The notes under the pieces are model-generated. The model had not been told where the DNA came from. It was given only the letters and a program-made list of their open reading frames with translations, and ran no database searches. Made by a program: the position numbers and the translations under genes. 64,000 bases of DNA from an uncultured Candidatus Saccharibacteria bacterium (GTDB lineage Bacteria; Patescibacteriota; Saccharimonadia; Saccharimonadales; Saccharimonadaceae), in contig CARBGY010000002.1 of NCBI GenBank assembly GCA_948945085.1, positions 62,001 to 126,000 on the forward strand, read 5' to 3'. How positions within the stretch are numbered: position 1 is the first letter of the stretch; every line of letters begins with the position of its first letter. Below, piece by piece: positions 34,016 to 43,155 of the stretch.

Positions 34016-34228
34016 GACGATGCAGCGCACCGAGAAACCGTAGAAGCGAGGGTCGTAGTAAGACTGGTAGACGTTAGTACTATTGAAATAAAGGTTGTAC
34101 ACATACGTAGCATTAGGATAAGTAGTAGCTGACCAGTATCCGCTATTGCTGCCCGCGCTCCTCAATGAACCAGTATGTAGAAGGACGTTCCCGCCGCGTA
34201 CATAATATAAGGGACTGGCTGCGGTGAA
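34016..34228 (-). pseudogene. Orphan FISUMP-like cassette, SVRC type (copy 3)
   Basis: A clean minus-strand frame reads TAASPLYYVRGGNVLLHTGS ... SGYWSATTYPNATYVYNLYF ... GFSVRCIV and then runs into the repeat block. A TAA lies just upstream of the conserved block, so there is no N-terminal domain, signal peptide, SD or start codon. It matches the C-terminal FISUMP/DUF1566-like fold and aligns codon for codon with the 55.2-kb copy. Confidence 0.6.
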
Positions 34229-34272
34229 TGTTTATGTATATATGTATTATATAGAATATGTATGATAAATAG

Positions 34273-34326
34273 GATAAGTTATAAGAGAAATGACCTTGAT
34301 TAAGGTTATTTCTCTTATAACTTATC
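34273..34326. other. 25-bp near-perfect inverted repeat (cruciform-capable)
   Basis: Arms 34273-34297 and 34302-34326 pair along 25 bp with one G-T and enclose a GATT loop. The arms are AT-rich and lack flanking T tracts. It lies between two tandem cassettes, ~30 bp downstream of the PIRC-type copy at 34357. Confidence 0.85.
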
Positions 34327-34356
34327 TAATCCACATATCATACATAATATATATGA

Positions 34357-34569
34357 TTAGTATGCTAGACAGCGGATGGGGAAGCCATTAAAGCGATTCG
34401 CCGGTCCATGAGAAGGAGATAGTTCAGTATCGGCTACTTCTATAGCGTAAGCTCCTAGTATGCTACCACCAAAAGCGCTATTGGCTGTTATGCGAGAATC
34501 ACTATAGCTATGGGCGCCCAGTGTACGTATCGCCCTAGCAGCTGGCGCAGAATATCCGCTACGGACGAA
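34357..34569 (-). pseudogene. Orphan FISUMP-like cassette, PIRC type (copy 4)
   Basis: An uninterrupted 70-codon minus-strand frame reads FVRSGYSAPAARAIRTLGAH ... GAYAIEVADTEL ... PSHGPANRFNGFPIRCLAY then stop. It is the best preserved PIRC-type copy. Upstream, the frame meets a TGA at ~34600 with no start codon or SD. Bases after its stop match the flank of copy 2 (ATATATATTATGTAT and following). Confidence 0.6.
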
Positions 34570-34606
34570 AAAATTGATCCACCATTTGTGTATGTTGAAT
34601 CAATTT

Positions 34607-34683
34607 TGGTAGTACCGACTGGGTTTGAACCAGTGACCTTGGGCTTATGAGTCCCACGCTCTAACCAACTGAGCTACGGTACC
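34607..34683 (-). tRNA. tRNA with CAT anticodon (probably elongator Met)
   Basis: Minus-strand cloverleaf, acceptor GGTACCG/CGGTACT (G1-U72 wobble), anticodon loop CTCATAA, encoded CCA. tRNA-Ile2 (lysidine-modified) has the same anticodon and is not excluded. Confidence 0.9.
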
Positions 34684-34787
34684 AGATTTACTGATAGAAG
34701 GAACAGGAAACTTTGCTGTGTTAGGGATCCGGTCTACCTTCTCGATGAAAAAGTTTTCGTAAGACCTAAAGGTCTTCCAAAACCTTC

Positions 34788-34874
34788 TGGCGGAAGGGAC
34801 AGGATTCGAACCTGCGAAGCTATTAACTTGCCGGTTTTCAAGACCGGTGCCATCAACCACTCGGCCACCCTTCC
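34788..34874 (-). tRNA. tRNA-Ser (TGA)
   Basis: Minus-strand tRNA with acceptor GGAAGGG/CCCTTCC, anticodon TGA in stem CCGGT/ACCGG, a long variable arm (AAGTTAATAGCTT region) as in class II tRNAs, and encoded CCA. Confidence 0.95.
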
Positions 34875-34935
34875 GTTTTTCATTATAGCATAGCTTTTCT
34901 TTCCTGACAATCTTGAACTCGTTTTTTAGGTCCTC

Positions 34936-35162
34936 TTCGTCCGTAGCGGTATGCTCTTCATTCGACAGGGTAGTGTTCGTCATATTGGTCGTAGTGTTAA
35001 TATCTGGTCAGATATCGTCGCTATGTTTTATAGTGTATCTGCTTCTAATAATGGTGCTTCCGCCGAAGTCTACAATTTTGGCGCCCCCCTACTAATGTAC
35101 TTACCTCATATGAACCAGATAATTGCTACTATGCTTTTCCCATCCGCTGTCTAAATGTATAA
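34936..35162 (+). pseudogene. Orphan FISUMP-like cassette, PIRC type (copy 5, frameshifted)
   Basis: The plus-strand frame begins FVRSGMLFIRQGSVRHIGRS and continues SASNNGASAEVYNFGA. The closing YAFPIRCLNV-stop is in a different frame (offset of 2 nt), so at least one indel has occurred. No start, SD or upstream domain. 35163-35289 holds nothing recognisable. Confidence 0.5.
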
Positions 35163-35289
35163 ATTAAAATAAATATAATATCTAAGTAAGACAAAAAGTA
35201 GTTAGATTAACAAAAAGCCTGCCTCTTTTATTGTCCATGATGTCAACTTTTACAATCCCGATAAGAAGAATAGTAGCGATATTAATTAT

Positions 35290-35991
35290 CTACTCAGCAT
35301 TAGTATGAACGGCGGTAACGTCGTCAAGGTCATCAAGAGCATCCAACAAGCGGCTAAGTTTCTCGCCATCATCGTCAGCAACGGAGATGACGGAAGTAGG
35401 AATATAACGTAGTTCGGCAGTATTAACAGTAAGACCAGCTTCGATTAAGGTTTGGCGAACCTTCATTAAATCGTTAGGAGCAGTAATAATCTCGAGACCA
35501 TCGTCACCTTCTTCTACGTCTTCGGCGCCACTATCAAGCACTGTCATCATAGCATCCTCACCAGTTTCTCCAATTTCGATGTAGCCCTTACGCGCGAATT
35601 GAAACATGACCGATCCAGGATCGGCCATTCGACCGCCGTTTTTATTGAGGGTATTGCGAACTTCTGGCATAGTGCGGTTCTTATTGTCGGTTGCAACCTC
35701 AATAATAATGCCAACCCCTCCAGGGCCGTAACCTTCATAGGTTTCCTCGTTCAGGGCAGCTGCAGATTTGTCGGAGACTCGTGCAATTGCGCGCTCGATA
35801 TTGGCCTTTGGCATGTTGGCCTGGCGAGCTTTTTCAAGCATCATGGCGAGAGATGGGTTCATATTAGGGTCGGCGCCGGAACGAGCAGCAATGGCAATTT
35901 GGTTAGCGATTTTAGTAAATAGCGCTCCGCGTTTTGCGTCAACGACGGCCTTTTGGCGTTTTGTGGTGGCCCACTTGCTGTGTCCAGACAT
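35290..35991 (-). CDS. YebC/PmpR-family protein
   Basis: Starts with the family signature MSGHSKWATTKRQKAVVDAKR and RGALFTKIANQIAIAAR, followed by the acidic middle (EEGDDGLEIITAP). Length 233 aa is typical. Members act as transcription regulators, and recent work links one branch to translation through stalled ribosomes; which applies here cannot be read from sequence. SD AGGAGA lies 9 nt before ATG. Confidence 0.95.
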   Translation of the reverse strand: MSGHSKWATTKRQKAVVDAKRGALFTKIANQIAIAARSGADPNMNPSLAMMLEKARQANMPKANIERAIARVSDKSAAALNEETYEGYGPGGVGIIIEVATDNKNRTMPEVRNTLNKNGGRMADPGSVMFQFARKGYIEIGETGEDAMMTVLDSGAEDVEEGDDGLEIITAPNDLMKVRQTLIEAGLTVNTAELRYIPTSVISVADDDGEKLSRLLDALDDLDDVTAVHTNAE

Positions 35992-36095
35992 AAGTACATC
36001 TCCTATTGCGCCTCGTTTATTAATAACTTCGACGCTTTATTATTATATAAAATTTGCTTTTATATTAACACAAAAATAAGTTTTCTGCTAGATAA

Positions 36096-36182
36096 TGGTC
36101 CCCGGAACAGGGGTTGAACCTGCACTCGATTGCTCGAACTAGCACCTGAAGCTAGCGCGTCTGCCAATTCCGCCATCCGGGG
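36096..36182 (-). tRNA. tRNA-Leu (CAG)
   Basis: Minus-strand class II tRNA: acceptor CCCCGGA/TCCGGGG, anticodon stem CTAGC/GCTAG with loop TTCAGGT (CAG), a long variable arm and encoded CCA. Confidence 0.94.
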
Positions 36183-36204
36183 TAACTTTCTTATTTTAAC
36201 ACAA

Positions 36205-36230
36205 AATGCCCCTAATCGGTAGGGGTATTT
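36205..36230. terminator. Terminator downstream of ftsH
   Basis: CCCCTA-ATCGG-TAGGGG flanked by TATTTTG on the right and, on the minus strand, CATTTTGTG. It lies just past the ftsH stop at 36254. Confidence 0.6.
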
Positions 36231-36253
36231 TGGGCTAGCAATTGTGTTTAGAT

Positions 36254-38155
36254 TTAGTGCAGCTTTACGCTAGCAGGTAGTTTAGCGTCTCGCAAAATCG
36301 GCTCAAGGTCTTTTTCCTCAAGGGTTTCCTGCTTCAGGAGAGCCTCAGCAAGTTTATCAAGAATGGGCTTATTAGCTTTAAGAACAGCCTCTGCACGCAA
36401 AGCCGCTTCGTCAGAAAGAGTTTTAACTTCTTGATCGATTAGCTCGGCAGTTTTCTCGGAATATGGTTTACCGGTGGCGATAGTATAATAGCCCATATCT
36501 CCTTCAGGGAACACGAGGTTACGAGTCTGTTTACCCATCCCCTCTTCGACAATCATTTCCTTACTAAGTTCGGCAACATGCTTAAGATCGGACGAAGCTC
36601 CGGTAGTAACAGCATCTTCGCCGAAAATGAGTTTTTCAGCAATACGACCACCCATTGCTCGAGCAAGAATGTCTTTTAACTCATAAATACTTTTGTAGCT
36701 ACGGTCTTCTGGAGGAAGGAACCAAGTAACTCCACCAGTATGGCCACGCGGGATAATAGTGACCTTATGAACAGGATCGGAATCCGGAAGGACATGACCA
36801 ACAATTGCATGTCCGGCTTCGTGGTAAGCGGTAAGCTTGCGTTCGTTATCGTTCATAACTTTACTCTTGCGTTCAGGGCCAATCGCAACGCGTTCGAAGG
36901 CTTCGGTGAGGTCAGCATTAGTAATTTCCTTGTGACGTTCACGGGCGGCAGTGATTGCGGCTTCGTTAGCAATATTAGCAAGATCGGCACCCGAGCTCCC
37001 AGCAGTTTTGGCAGCAAGCGCGTCAAGATCCACACTACTATCAATAGGCTTATTCTTAAAATGAACTTTGAGGATTTCGAGTCGATCTTTACGTTCTGGC
37101 AGGCTAACGTTAATGTGACGGTCGAACCGACCAGGGCGTAATAATGCTTTATCTAACATGTCAACACGGTTAGTAGCAGCGATGACAATTACTCCGGAAT
37201 CATTATCGAAACCATCCATCTCGACGAGAATTTGGTTTAAGGTTTGCTCATCTTCGCGTCCTGCGCCACCACGGGCATCACGTTTATGAGCGACAGCGTC
37301 GATCTCATCGATAAATATAATTGATGGTGCGTTTTTCTTGGCTTTTGCAAATAGGTCACGCACACGAGAGGCACCGACACCGACAAACATTTCGGCAAAT
37401 TCTGAACCAGATATACTGAAGAATGGGACCGAAGCTTCACCAGCGACAGCGCGCGCCATGAGGGTTTTACCAGTACCAGGGTCACCAGCTAAGAGAACTC
37501 CGCGGGGGATTTTAGCGCCGAGTTTTTCGTATTTTTTAGGTTCTTTAAGAAAATCTACGACCTCTTCTAGGTCTTGCTTGGCGGCTTCGTTACCAGCAAC
37601 ATCTTTAAAGAGAACTCGTTTTTTGTCTGGACCGTAAAGTTTGGCTTTAGCTTTGCCGAAACCCATTGATTGGTTATTCATCGACTGAGCTTGGCGCATC
37701 ATCGAATTAAAGAAGAAAATGACTATAATAATTGGAATGCCAATAATGGCGATGTCGAGAGCATAATCCCAGAAGCTAGAAACTTCAGTATATTCGATAA
37801 TTGGATATTTTGCCTGACAATTAGAGAGCTCTTCGCCATTAAATTCCGCACACTGATCGATTAGGCCTTGCTCGTATAAAGTTCCTGACGGATCTTTTCT
37901 CGAGGTCTGAGTGTAACGATCTTTCCCTTTTAGAGTAATTTTCAGGTTGCTACCTTCAACGGTAATCTTTGCGATGTCCCCATTTTCATCATTAGCGCGA
38001 GCGATTACGCTGGACAGCGGAACTTCTTCAATAGGGCCGTCAGGCGTCATCATTGAAGCCAAAAAGCTACAACACAAGATTGCTAAAAACAGAAACACGA
38101 TCCAACGGACAACATTGCTGCCTTTAGCTGGCTGTTTCTTGACGGTTTGTGGCAT
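36254..38155 (-). CDS. ftsH: ATP-dependent zinc metalloprotease FtsH
   Basis: Membrane-bound AAA+ protease degrading membrane and regulatory proteins. ATG 38155 is chosen for AGGAGG 5 nt upstream; 24 in-frame codons before it are probably untranslated. Membrane helices lie at 17-34 and 133-150, with a ~95-residue outside domain between them. AAA domain: Walker A GDPGTGKT (224-231), Walker [11 protein letters not shown], and SRH region [14 protein letters not shown]. The protease domain carries HEAGH. Length 633 aa is normal. It stands alone, with tRNA-Leu downstream. Confidence 0.97.
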   Translation of the reverse strand: MPQTVKKQPAKGSNVVRWIVFLFLAILCCSFLASMMTPDGPIEEVPLSSVIARANDENGDIAKITVEGSNLKITLKGKDRYTQTSRKDPSGTLYEQGLIDQCAEFNGEELSNCQAKYPIIEYTEVSSFWDYALDIAIIGIPIIIVIFFFNSMMRQAQSMNNQSMGFGKAKAKLYGPDKKRVLFKDVAGNEAAKQDLEEVVDFLKEPKKYEKLGAKIPRGVLLAGDPGTGKTLMARAVAGEASVPFFSISGSEFAEMFVGVGASRVRDLFAKAKKNAPSIIFIDEIDAVAHKRDARGGAGREDEQTLNQILVEMDGFDNDSGVIVIAATNRVDMLDKALLRPGRFDRHINVSLPERKDRLEILKVHFKNKPIDSSVDLDALAAKTAGSSGADLANIANEAAITAARERHKEITNADLTEAFERVAIGPERKSKVMNDNERKLTAYHEAGHAIVGHVLPDSDPVHKVTIIPRGHTGGVTWFLPPEDRSYKSIYELKDILARAMGGRIAEKLIFGEDAVTTGASSDLKHVAELSKEMIVEEGMGKQTRNLVFPEGDMGYYTIATGKPYSEKTAELIDQEVKTLSDEAALRAEAVLKANKPILDKLAEALLKQETLEEKDLEPILRDAKLPASVKLH

Positions 38156-38383
38156 GATACCTCCTGTTAAACGAATAATATGAAATTCTAAAAACTCTAG
38201 ATAATTCCCTGTTTTAGAGTGTATCACGCTTAGAGAGACATGTCAAATAGCCTAAGGGTTGGTAGCGGTTTCTTAAAGGCCTGCATTGTGTTTTATGTAT
38301 TTGATGTTTAAACAGCGACCGGAAAAGTTCAGAAAAATCCCTTTAGCAGTGATATAATGTTTAGAGAGGAAGGAATAAGATAT

Positions 38384-38665
38384 TTGGCGAAATTGAGAAC
38401 CTACGTTGTGACGGACGATTTAATGCGAATTGATAATTTAGTGCAAGATTTAGCGTGTCACAATATAATAACAAAAGATGATCTGCAAGTCACGATGAGT
38501 TATTTCCAGACGCGCCTGCCGGCAATATTGACTCCAATTATTATTGCGAAGCTAATGAAAGTTGGTATCACCAGATCACGATATAAGGCCGAAACAATAT
38601 TAGTTGAAGACTTAGCGTATATTTACGTGAATTTTGATAAGTTTCAGGAAAAATTGAAGCAATGA
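38384..38665 (+). CDS. Small hypothetical protein (93 aa)
   Basis: The frame is open from ATG 38357, but that ATG lies within the TATAATG -10 element. TTG 38384 follows GAGGAAGG by 10 nt and is the likelier start (LAKLRTYVVTDDLMRIDN). The protein is a mainly helical soluble domain with one Cys, without signal peptide or known motif. Confidence 0.6.
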   Translation: MAKLRTYVVTDDLMRIDNLVQDLACHNIITKDDLQVTMSYFQTRLPAILTPIIIAKLMKVGITRSRYKAETILVEDLAYIYVNFDKFQEKLKQ

Positions 38666-38818
38666 AATTAGTTTTGTTGCATAGGACGGAAGTAATGAGA
38701 TAATATCGGTTGAAGGCAACCATTTCCGGATATGGTAGTATTTTTAGGATACAAGTAACATTAACTTCGAAAATTCTTACCTTCACCTCTAGGAGAGTTT
38801 GTGGTAGAATGATCTTAT

Positions 38819-38894
38819 CAGGGTGTGGCGCAGTTGGTAGCGCGCGCGGTTCGGGACTGCGAGGTCGTGAGTTCAAGTCTCATCACCCTGACCA
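38819..38894 (+). tRNA. tRNA-Pro (CGG)
   Basis: Acceptor CAGGGTG/CACCCTG, anticodon loop TTCGGGA (CGG), T arm TGAG-TTCAAGT-CTCA, encoded CCA. Confidence 0.94.
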
Positions 38895-39019
38895 AGTTGG
38901 ACGTTTTTTGAAAAGTCGTTAAGTTAAATAGTTTGCGTATTGGAATTCTTGGTAATGTAAAACTTTTGACAAGTGCAGATGACTTAACGATTGTACGCTA
39001 TGTTTTAAGAAGGAGAAGC

Positions 39020-39598
39020 GTGGAGAAATTTTTAGCAGGATTACAAGGTTTAACTGTTGCATTACCTGTAATTATCTTCTTTTTTGTGCCAATAGCGTTT
39101 TTTATATTTATATACGTTGTTGTCATAAAAGGGCTAAGCGCTCCCTCAAGAAAAAGAGACCTAAATCTGCATACAGAAAAACCGAGATTGTCATATAAAT
39201 ATCGGGGTAAAACCCATATAATGACGCAACGTGAGGAAAAATTCTTTTTGTTACTAAATGGTATATTTCGAGATAAGTGCTATATTATTCCGCAAGTTCA
39301 TCTATCTGCTTTACTAGAACATCGTATAAAAGGACAGAGCTGGAAAGGCGCATTTTCGCACATTAATGGTAAATCAGTTGATTACGTGCTACTTCGTAGT
39401 AGAGATTTAAGTGTATTATGTGCGGTTGAGCTTGACGATTCAACTCATAATAAGGCTGAGCGTATAAAGCGAGATCAAGAAGTTGGATGGATATTGGGAC
39501 TTGCCAACATTCCGCTAGTGCGCCTGAGAAATCCTGAGAATATGTCGAAACAAGAGATAGTTGATTCTTTTGCAAAAATCATTAACAAAACTAATTAA
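39020..39598 (+). CDS. Membrane-anchored DUF2726 protein, nuclease-like (192 aa)
   Basis: GTG 39020 is preferred because AAGGAG lies 5 nt before it; the frame also runs upstream to a TTG at 38933. One membrane helix (~12-36, VALPVIIFFFVPIAFFIFIY) precedes a cytosolic DUF2726 domain (~70-190) with VDYVLLRSRD, CAVELDDSTHN and KRDQEVGWILGLANIPLVRL. The Asp...Glu-x-Asp-Asp pattern fits the PD-(D/E)XK nuclease-like core ascribed to this family. Role unknown; other members sit near DNA-processing genes. Confidence 0.75.
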   Translation: MEKFLAGLQGLTVALPVIIFFFVPIAFFIFIYVVVIKGLSAPSRKRDLNLHTEKPRLSYKYRGKTHIMTQREEKFFLLLNGIFRDKCYIIPQVHLSALLEHRIKGQSWKGAFSHINGKSVDYVLLRSRDLSVLCAVELDDSTHNKAERIKRDQEVGWILGLANIPLVRLRNPENMSKQEIVDSFAKIINKTN

Positions 39599-39820
39599 GC
39601 TAACGTTCTTAACCTTTTATTAACTGAAAAAGTTATGTATTATTAATTCTTTCTGGAGCGCGATGATAAAGCTGAATAGATAGATTAGCAACAATTGGGA
39701 GCCCTGTAAATGCCGTTTTGCAAAACTTTCGAAAATACCCTAGTAAAACTATATTATCTATGATATAATTTGATAGAGTTCAGAAGTTCTTGTCAGACTT
39801 TTGGATATAAATTTACATGT

Positions 39821-39896
39821 CGGGGCGTAGCACAGTTGGTAGCGCACACGGTTTGGGACCGTGAGGTCGCTGGTTCGAGTCCAGTCGCCCCGACCA
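39821..39896 (+). tRNA. tRNA-Pro (TGG)
   Basis: Acceptor CGGGGCG/CGCCCCG, anticodon loop TTTGGGA (TGG), encoded CCA. It forms the left border of the accessory region. Confidence 0.95.
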
Positions 39897-39957
39897 TCGA
39901 TTAGTTTTTCACATTTGATAAAATACTGGTCTTTGATTGGATAATGGAGTTAACACA

Positions 39958-41745
39958 ATGCAGGAAATTTTTAGTAATACCACCCTTACCGTTGAGTACC
40001 TAATCAACAAAATCGCCACCGGTGAACTAGGTCTGCCAGAGTTACAACGTCCATTCGTCTGGAAAGACACTAAAGTTCGAGATCTTTTTGATTCCATGAT
40101 GCGAGGATACCCCATCGGTTATCTCATGCTTTGGGAATGTCCCAAAGCAAATAAAAAGAAATCAATTGGTACTAATAACCATAATTATAGCGAACCAAAA
40201 GAAGTCATCATCGACGGTCAACAACGCCTTACATCCCTATACTCCGTCATCATGGGCAAAACAGTTGTCGATTCTAATTTCCGCGAGCGAACCATCACCA
40301 TTTCTTATTGCCCGCTCAAAAATAAATTCGAGGTTGGACACTCCGCCACCAAAAACGACCCCGAATGGATATATAATATCAGCGACCTATTCACTACTGT
40401 TAATAACTTCAAATACACCGGAGATTTCATCGAACGACTGCGTGAGTATCGCATCTCAAAAAACGAAGACCTCACCGATCAGGAACAAGATGATATCGCC
40501 AATCGTATCAATGCCATCTTCAACCTTAAAAAATATACTCTACCCGTCTTCAATATTGGCGCCGATGCCCAAGAAGAGGCCGTTTCTGACATTTTTGTCC
40601 GAGTTAATTCCGGTGCGGTCCCGCTAACACAAAACGATTTCATTCTGACACTATTCTCCCTCTATTGGGATGACGGTCGTCACCAAATTGAAGCCTTCAG
40701 CAAAGCATCCACCATCCCTACTAACAAAGAAACTACGTCTTACAATGGAATTACTCAAGTAGACGCTCAAGACATTATTCGCGTCGTCATGGCCTACGCT
40801 TTTGATCGTGCAAGGTTAAAATACAGCTACAAGCTACTACGCGGAGCCGATTTTGATAAACGCGGCGTTGTTGAAGATGAATTACGCAAACAACGCTTCG
40901 AAACCTTAAAAACCAAATTACCGGATGTCCTCAATGTGCACAGCTGGCACGAGTTCATCAAAGCCATCACGAACGCCGGATATCTCTCTAGTGAGCTCAT
41001 CCTCTCTCATAACGCTATCTTCTACAGCTATGCCTTATACCTCATCGCTATGCACCGTTTTGGCGCATCTTACAACGAAAACATGCACCTCACTTCCCTC
41101 TGGTTCTTCTGTGCGTCCATAACCTCCCTATATACTGGCTCGTTCGAATCTACAGTAGAAAACCACCTCAATTCCATTAAAGAATTCGCCAGTCTTGAAG
41201 AGTATAAAAATTTCATCCTTTCCAAAGTTGACGAACGCCTCACCAATGATTACTTCAATATTACCCTGCTCGGATCGGAAGGACTGGCAGTCTCCGGCAA
41301 GGGCAATAACGCCTGGAACGCTTATGTAGCCTCACTCAATATCCTTAACGCTAGAGTTCTATTCTCACAAGGAAATCTCTTAGTATCTCAACTGTTTGAT
41401 ACCAATAAGTCAAGTAATCGCAAATCACTCGAGAAACATCATCTCTTCCCTAAGGCTTATCTCAAGTCTCTCGGATACCCCGATTCTAAAATTAACCAAA
41501 TGGCTAACTACGCGCTCATCGATTGGAAAGATAATGCCGAAATCCTCGACGCCGCGCCGTCAATTTATTATCCCGAGAAATGTAAAAATATGAGCACATT
41601 AGAGATTCAGCACATGGAAGAAGAAAACGCTCTTCCCCACGGATGGGAAAATATGAAATACGAAGATTTTCTCCAAGAACGCCGAAAACTAATGTCCGCC
41701 AAGATCAAGGCCGCTTTCAACTTGCTCAGAAGCCATATCAACTAA
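39958..41745 (+). CDS. GmrSD-like DUF262/DUF1524 protein (595 aa)
   Basis: ATG 39958 follows GGAG at 9 nt. The N-terminal DUF262 (ParB/Srx-like) domain has LPELQRPFVWKDTKVRDLFD (~27), GYPIGYLMLW and IDGQQRLTSLYSV (~83), a probable NTP-using centre. The C-terminal DUF1524 part has the HNH-type KHHLFPKAYLKSLG (~492). This is the single-chain layout of GmrSD/BrxU-like type IV restriction enzymes that cut modified phage DNA. Codons end in C far more often than in neighbours, suggesting recent transfer. It lies directly after tRNA-Pro. Confidence 0.88.
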   Translation: MQEIFSNTTLTVEYLINKIATGELGLPELQRPFVWKDTKVRDLFDSMMRGYPIGYLMLWECPKANKKKSIGTNNHNYSEPKEVIIDGQQRLTSLYSVIMGKTVVDSNFRERTITISYCPLKNKFEVGHSATKNDPEWIYNISDLFTTVNNFKYTGDFIERLREYRISKNEDLTDQEQDDIANRINAIFNLKKYTLPVFNIGADAQEEAVSDIFVRVNSGAVPLTQNDFILTLFSLYWDDGRHQIEAFSKASTIPTNKETTSYNGITQVDAQDIIRVVMAYAFDRARLKYSYKLLRGADFDKRGVVEDELRKQRFETLKTKLPDVLNVHSWHEFIKAITNAGYLSSELILSHNAIFYSYALYLIAMHRFGASYNENMHLTSLWFFCASITSLYTGSFESTVENHLNSIKEFASLEEYKNFILSKVDERLTNDYFNITLLGSEGLAVSGKGNNAWNAYVASLNILNARVLFSQGNLLVSQLFDTNKSSNRKSLEKHHLFPKAYLKSLGYPDSKINQMANYALIDWKDNAEILDAAPSIYYPEKCKNMSTLEIQHMEEENALPHGWENMKYEDFLQERRKLMSAKIKAAFNLLRSHIN

Positions 41746-41760
41746 ACCAGAACAAAAGGC

Positions 41761-42129
41761 ATGACGAATCTCTCACTTCTCGAACAAAACTTCAAAACTC
41801 TAATCATCTCCCAATGCAAATTCTGCAAATTCGACAAATATCTGGAACGAAACCCCGATTTTGAATTTCCCAAAATCACCCCTGAGTTGCTCGGCTGGGA
41901 AAATGGGGAGCATATTACAATCCCGGGGCTTTTTGGTGGCTTCAGCTACTTCCTAGAAATGGACAATAGTAAGCCGATCCTCTACGCTGAACAGTCCAGT
42001 CGCATGAACTATGATAGTGATAGTTCCTCGGTTTTTGAGGTTGGTATGGACGGGAGCAGACTATTAGAGGGCGAGGAGCGGAGAAAAGTTTGGGGGAAGT
42101 TTAGGCAACTAGACAAGAAAAAGATTTGA
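41761..42129 (+). CDS. Hypothetical protein downstream of the GmrSD-like gene (122 aa)
   Basis: It starts 15 bp after the stop of the restriction-like gene and is probably co-transcribed. The early part has CKFCKF, one CxxC, followed by an acidic and Gly-rich region (GLFGGFSYFLEMDNSKP). No known family; it could be a helper of the upstream enzyme. Confidence 0.55.
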   Translation: MTNLSLLEQNFKTLIISQCKFCKFDKYLERNPDFEFPKITPELLGWENGEHITIPGLFGGFSYFLEMDNSKPILYAEQSSRMNYDSDSSSVFEVGMDGSRLLEGEERRKVWGKFRQLDKKKI

Positions 42130-42162
42130 AGAACATAAACGAAAGATGGAAGAGAGAAAAAC

Positions 42163-42363
42163 ATGAACCCAGCGAGCGAGAATAGCATTACCATTATGAA
42201 ATATAAATCTCCGGACGGAGTGTATGATTTTAAGTGCCTTGATAAATGGAATGTGGTAGATGAAGTAGAACGGTTGGGCAAGATGATTGAGGAAAAGAAA
42301 AAGCTAGAAGCTGAGGGTTATGAGGTTTTGTGGATTAAAACTTTGCCGATATTTGATTTATAG
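42163..42363 (+). CDS. Small SIT-MKY protein A (66 aa)
   Basis: A short soluble protein with SITIMKYKSPDGVYDFKCLD followed by a charged helix (EEKKKLEAEGYEV). SITxMKYxxxDGxY recurs in the next gene, so the two share a ~45-residue domain. The SD is weak (AGAGAG). Function unknown. Confidence 0.5.
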   Translation: MNPASENSITIMKYKSPDGVYDFKCLDKWNVVDEVERLGKMIEEKKKLEAEGYEVLWIKTLPIFDL

Positions 42364-42452
42364 CAACGCCACCTCGACTCAACGGCAGATGGTGGGAAAG
42401 CTTTAGACTTGAATAGTAGCCTTTAAGTGTTGGACTCATAGAGGCTATATTT

Positions 42453-42815
42453 TTGTCATTTACTTTTTTCGTACTTCTAACGATAATTGCTGTTATGAAA
42501 CATTTATCTCCAAAGTCAATTACGGTTATGAAGTATTTGGGTACAGATGGAGAATATCACTATGTCGAAGCGAACGACATTACTTTTCCAAGTCTTGAAG
42601 ATAGGTTAAACTATTTAAGCCAATTGGAGTATAAACTTTGGGCTGATGATGAGATTGTCGAGCACGAAGCTAGCCAAGCAATAAAGGCTTGCGGTATGAG
42701 CAGCTGGGAGTATAGAGATATTTTATTAAACTACAATCACTATAAAAGGTACGTTGAAGCGAAATATGAGTCGGTTGATAAGTTTATGAGGAACTATAAG
42801 AAATGCGGCTACTAG
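42453..42815 (+). CDS. Small SIT-MKY protein B (up to 120 aa)
   Basis: The frame opens with TTG 42453, giving a hydrophobic N-terminus (FTFFVLLTIIAVM); an internal ATG at 42495 (MKHLSPKSITVMKY) would remove it. The SITVMKYLGTDGEYHYVEAN segment is related to the preceding gene. The rest is helical and charged. It overlaps the next gene by 13 bp. Function unknown. Confidence 0.5.
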   Translation: MSFTFFVLLTIIAVMKHLSPKSITVMKYLGTDGEYHYVEANDITFPSLEDRLNYLSQLEYKLWADDEIVEHEASQAIKACGMSSWEYRDILLNYNHYKRYVEAKYESVDKFMRNYKKCGY

Positions 42816-43066
42816 ATTACGAGTGTAAAACTATCTTTTGGAATGACTTTAGTATAGCGGAGCGTTTTGGAGCAGAGGTAATTAAAGACACTTATAAGAG
42901 GGCTAGGGCAGAATGGGAGCGTGATCAGGTTTACGGTACGGAGCTATCTATGATACTTAACCATAAATGTTGGTATTGGCACGAAGAGCAGAATATGAGA
43001 CTTAGCAAGCTTTATGCTGAGCCTCAAGAAGAGTGGCATGGGAGAGTGTTGAAGAGTTGGAAGTGA
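42803..43066 (+). CDS. Small hypothetical protein (87 aa)
   Basis: Begins MRLLDYECKTIFWNDF and overlaps the previous frame by 13 bp. The sequence is rich in Trp, Glu and Arg and probably helical. The junction with the gene before it is repeated in decayed form at 47.1 kb, so the pair seems to have been a unit. Function unknown. Confidence 0.5.
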   Translation: MRLLDYECKTIFWNDFSIAERFGAEVIKDTYKRARAEWERDQVYGTELSMILNHKCWYWHEEQNMRLSKLYAEPQEEWHGRVLKSWK

Positions 43067-43155
43067 GGATCCATAACGCCATTTACAATGGGTAAGCCGA
43101 CAAGATATTCGGTGTAGATTGAATTATCATTCAACCATGATATAATATTGAATAT

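Noticed and set aside
34645..34983. 112-codon minus-strand frame
   Set aside because: It runs through tRNA-Ser and part of tRNA-Met.
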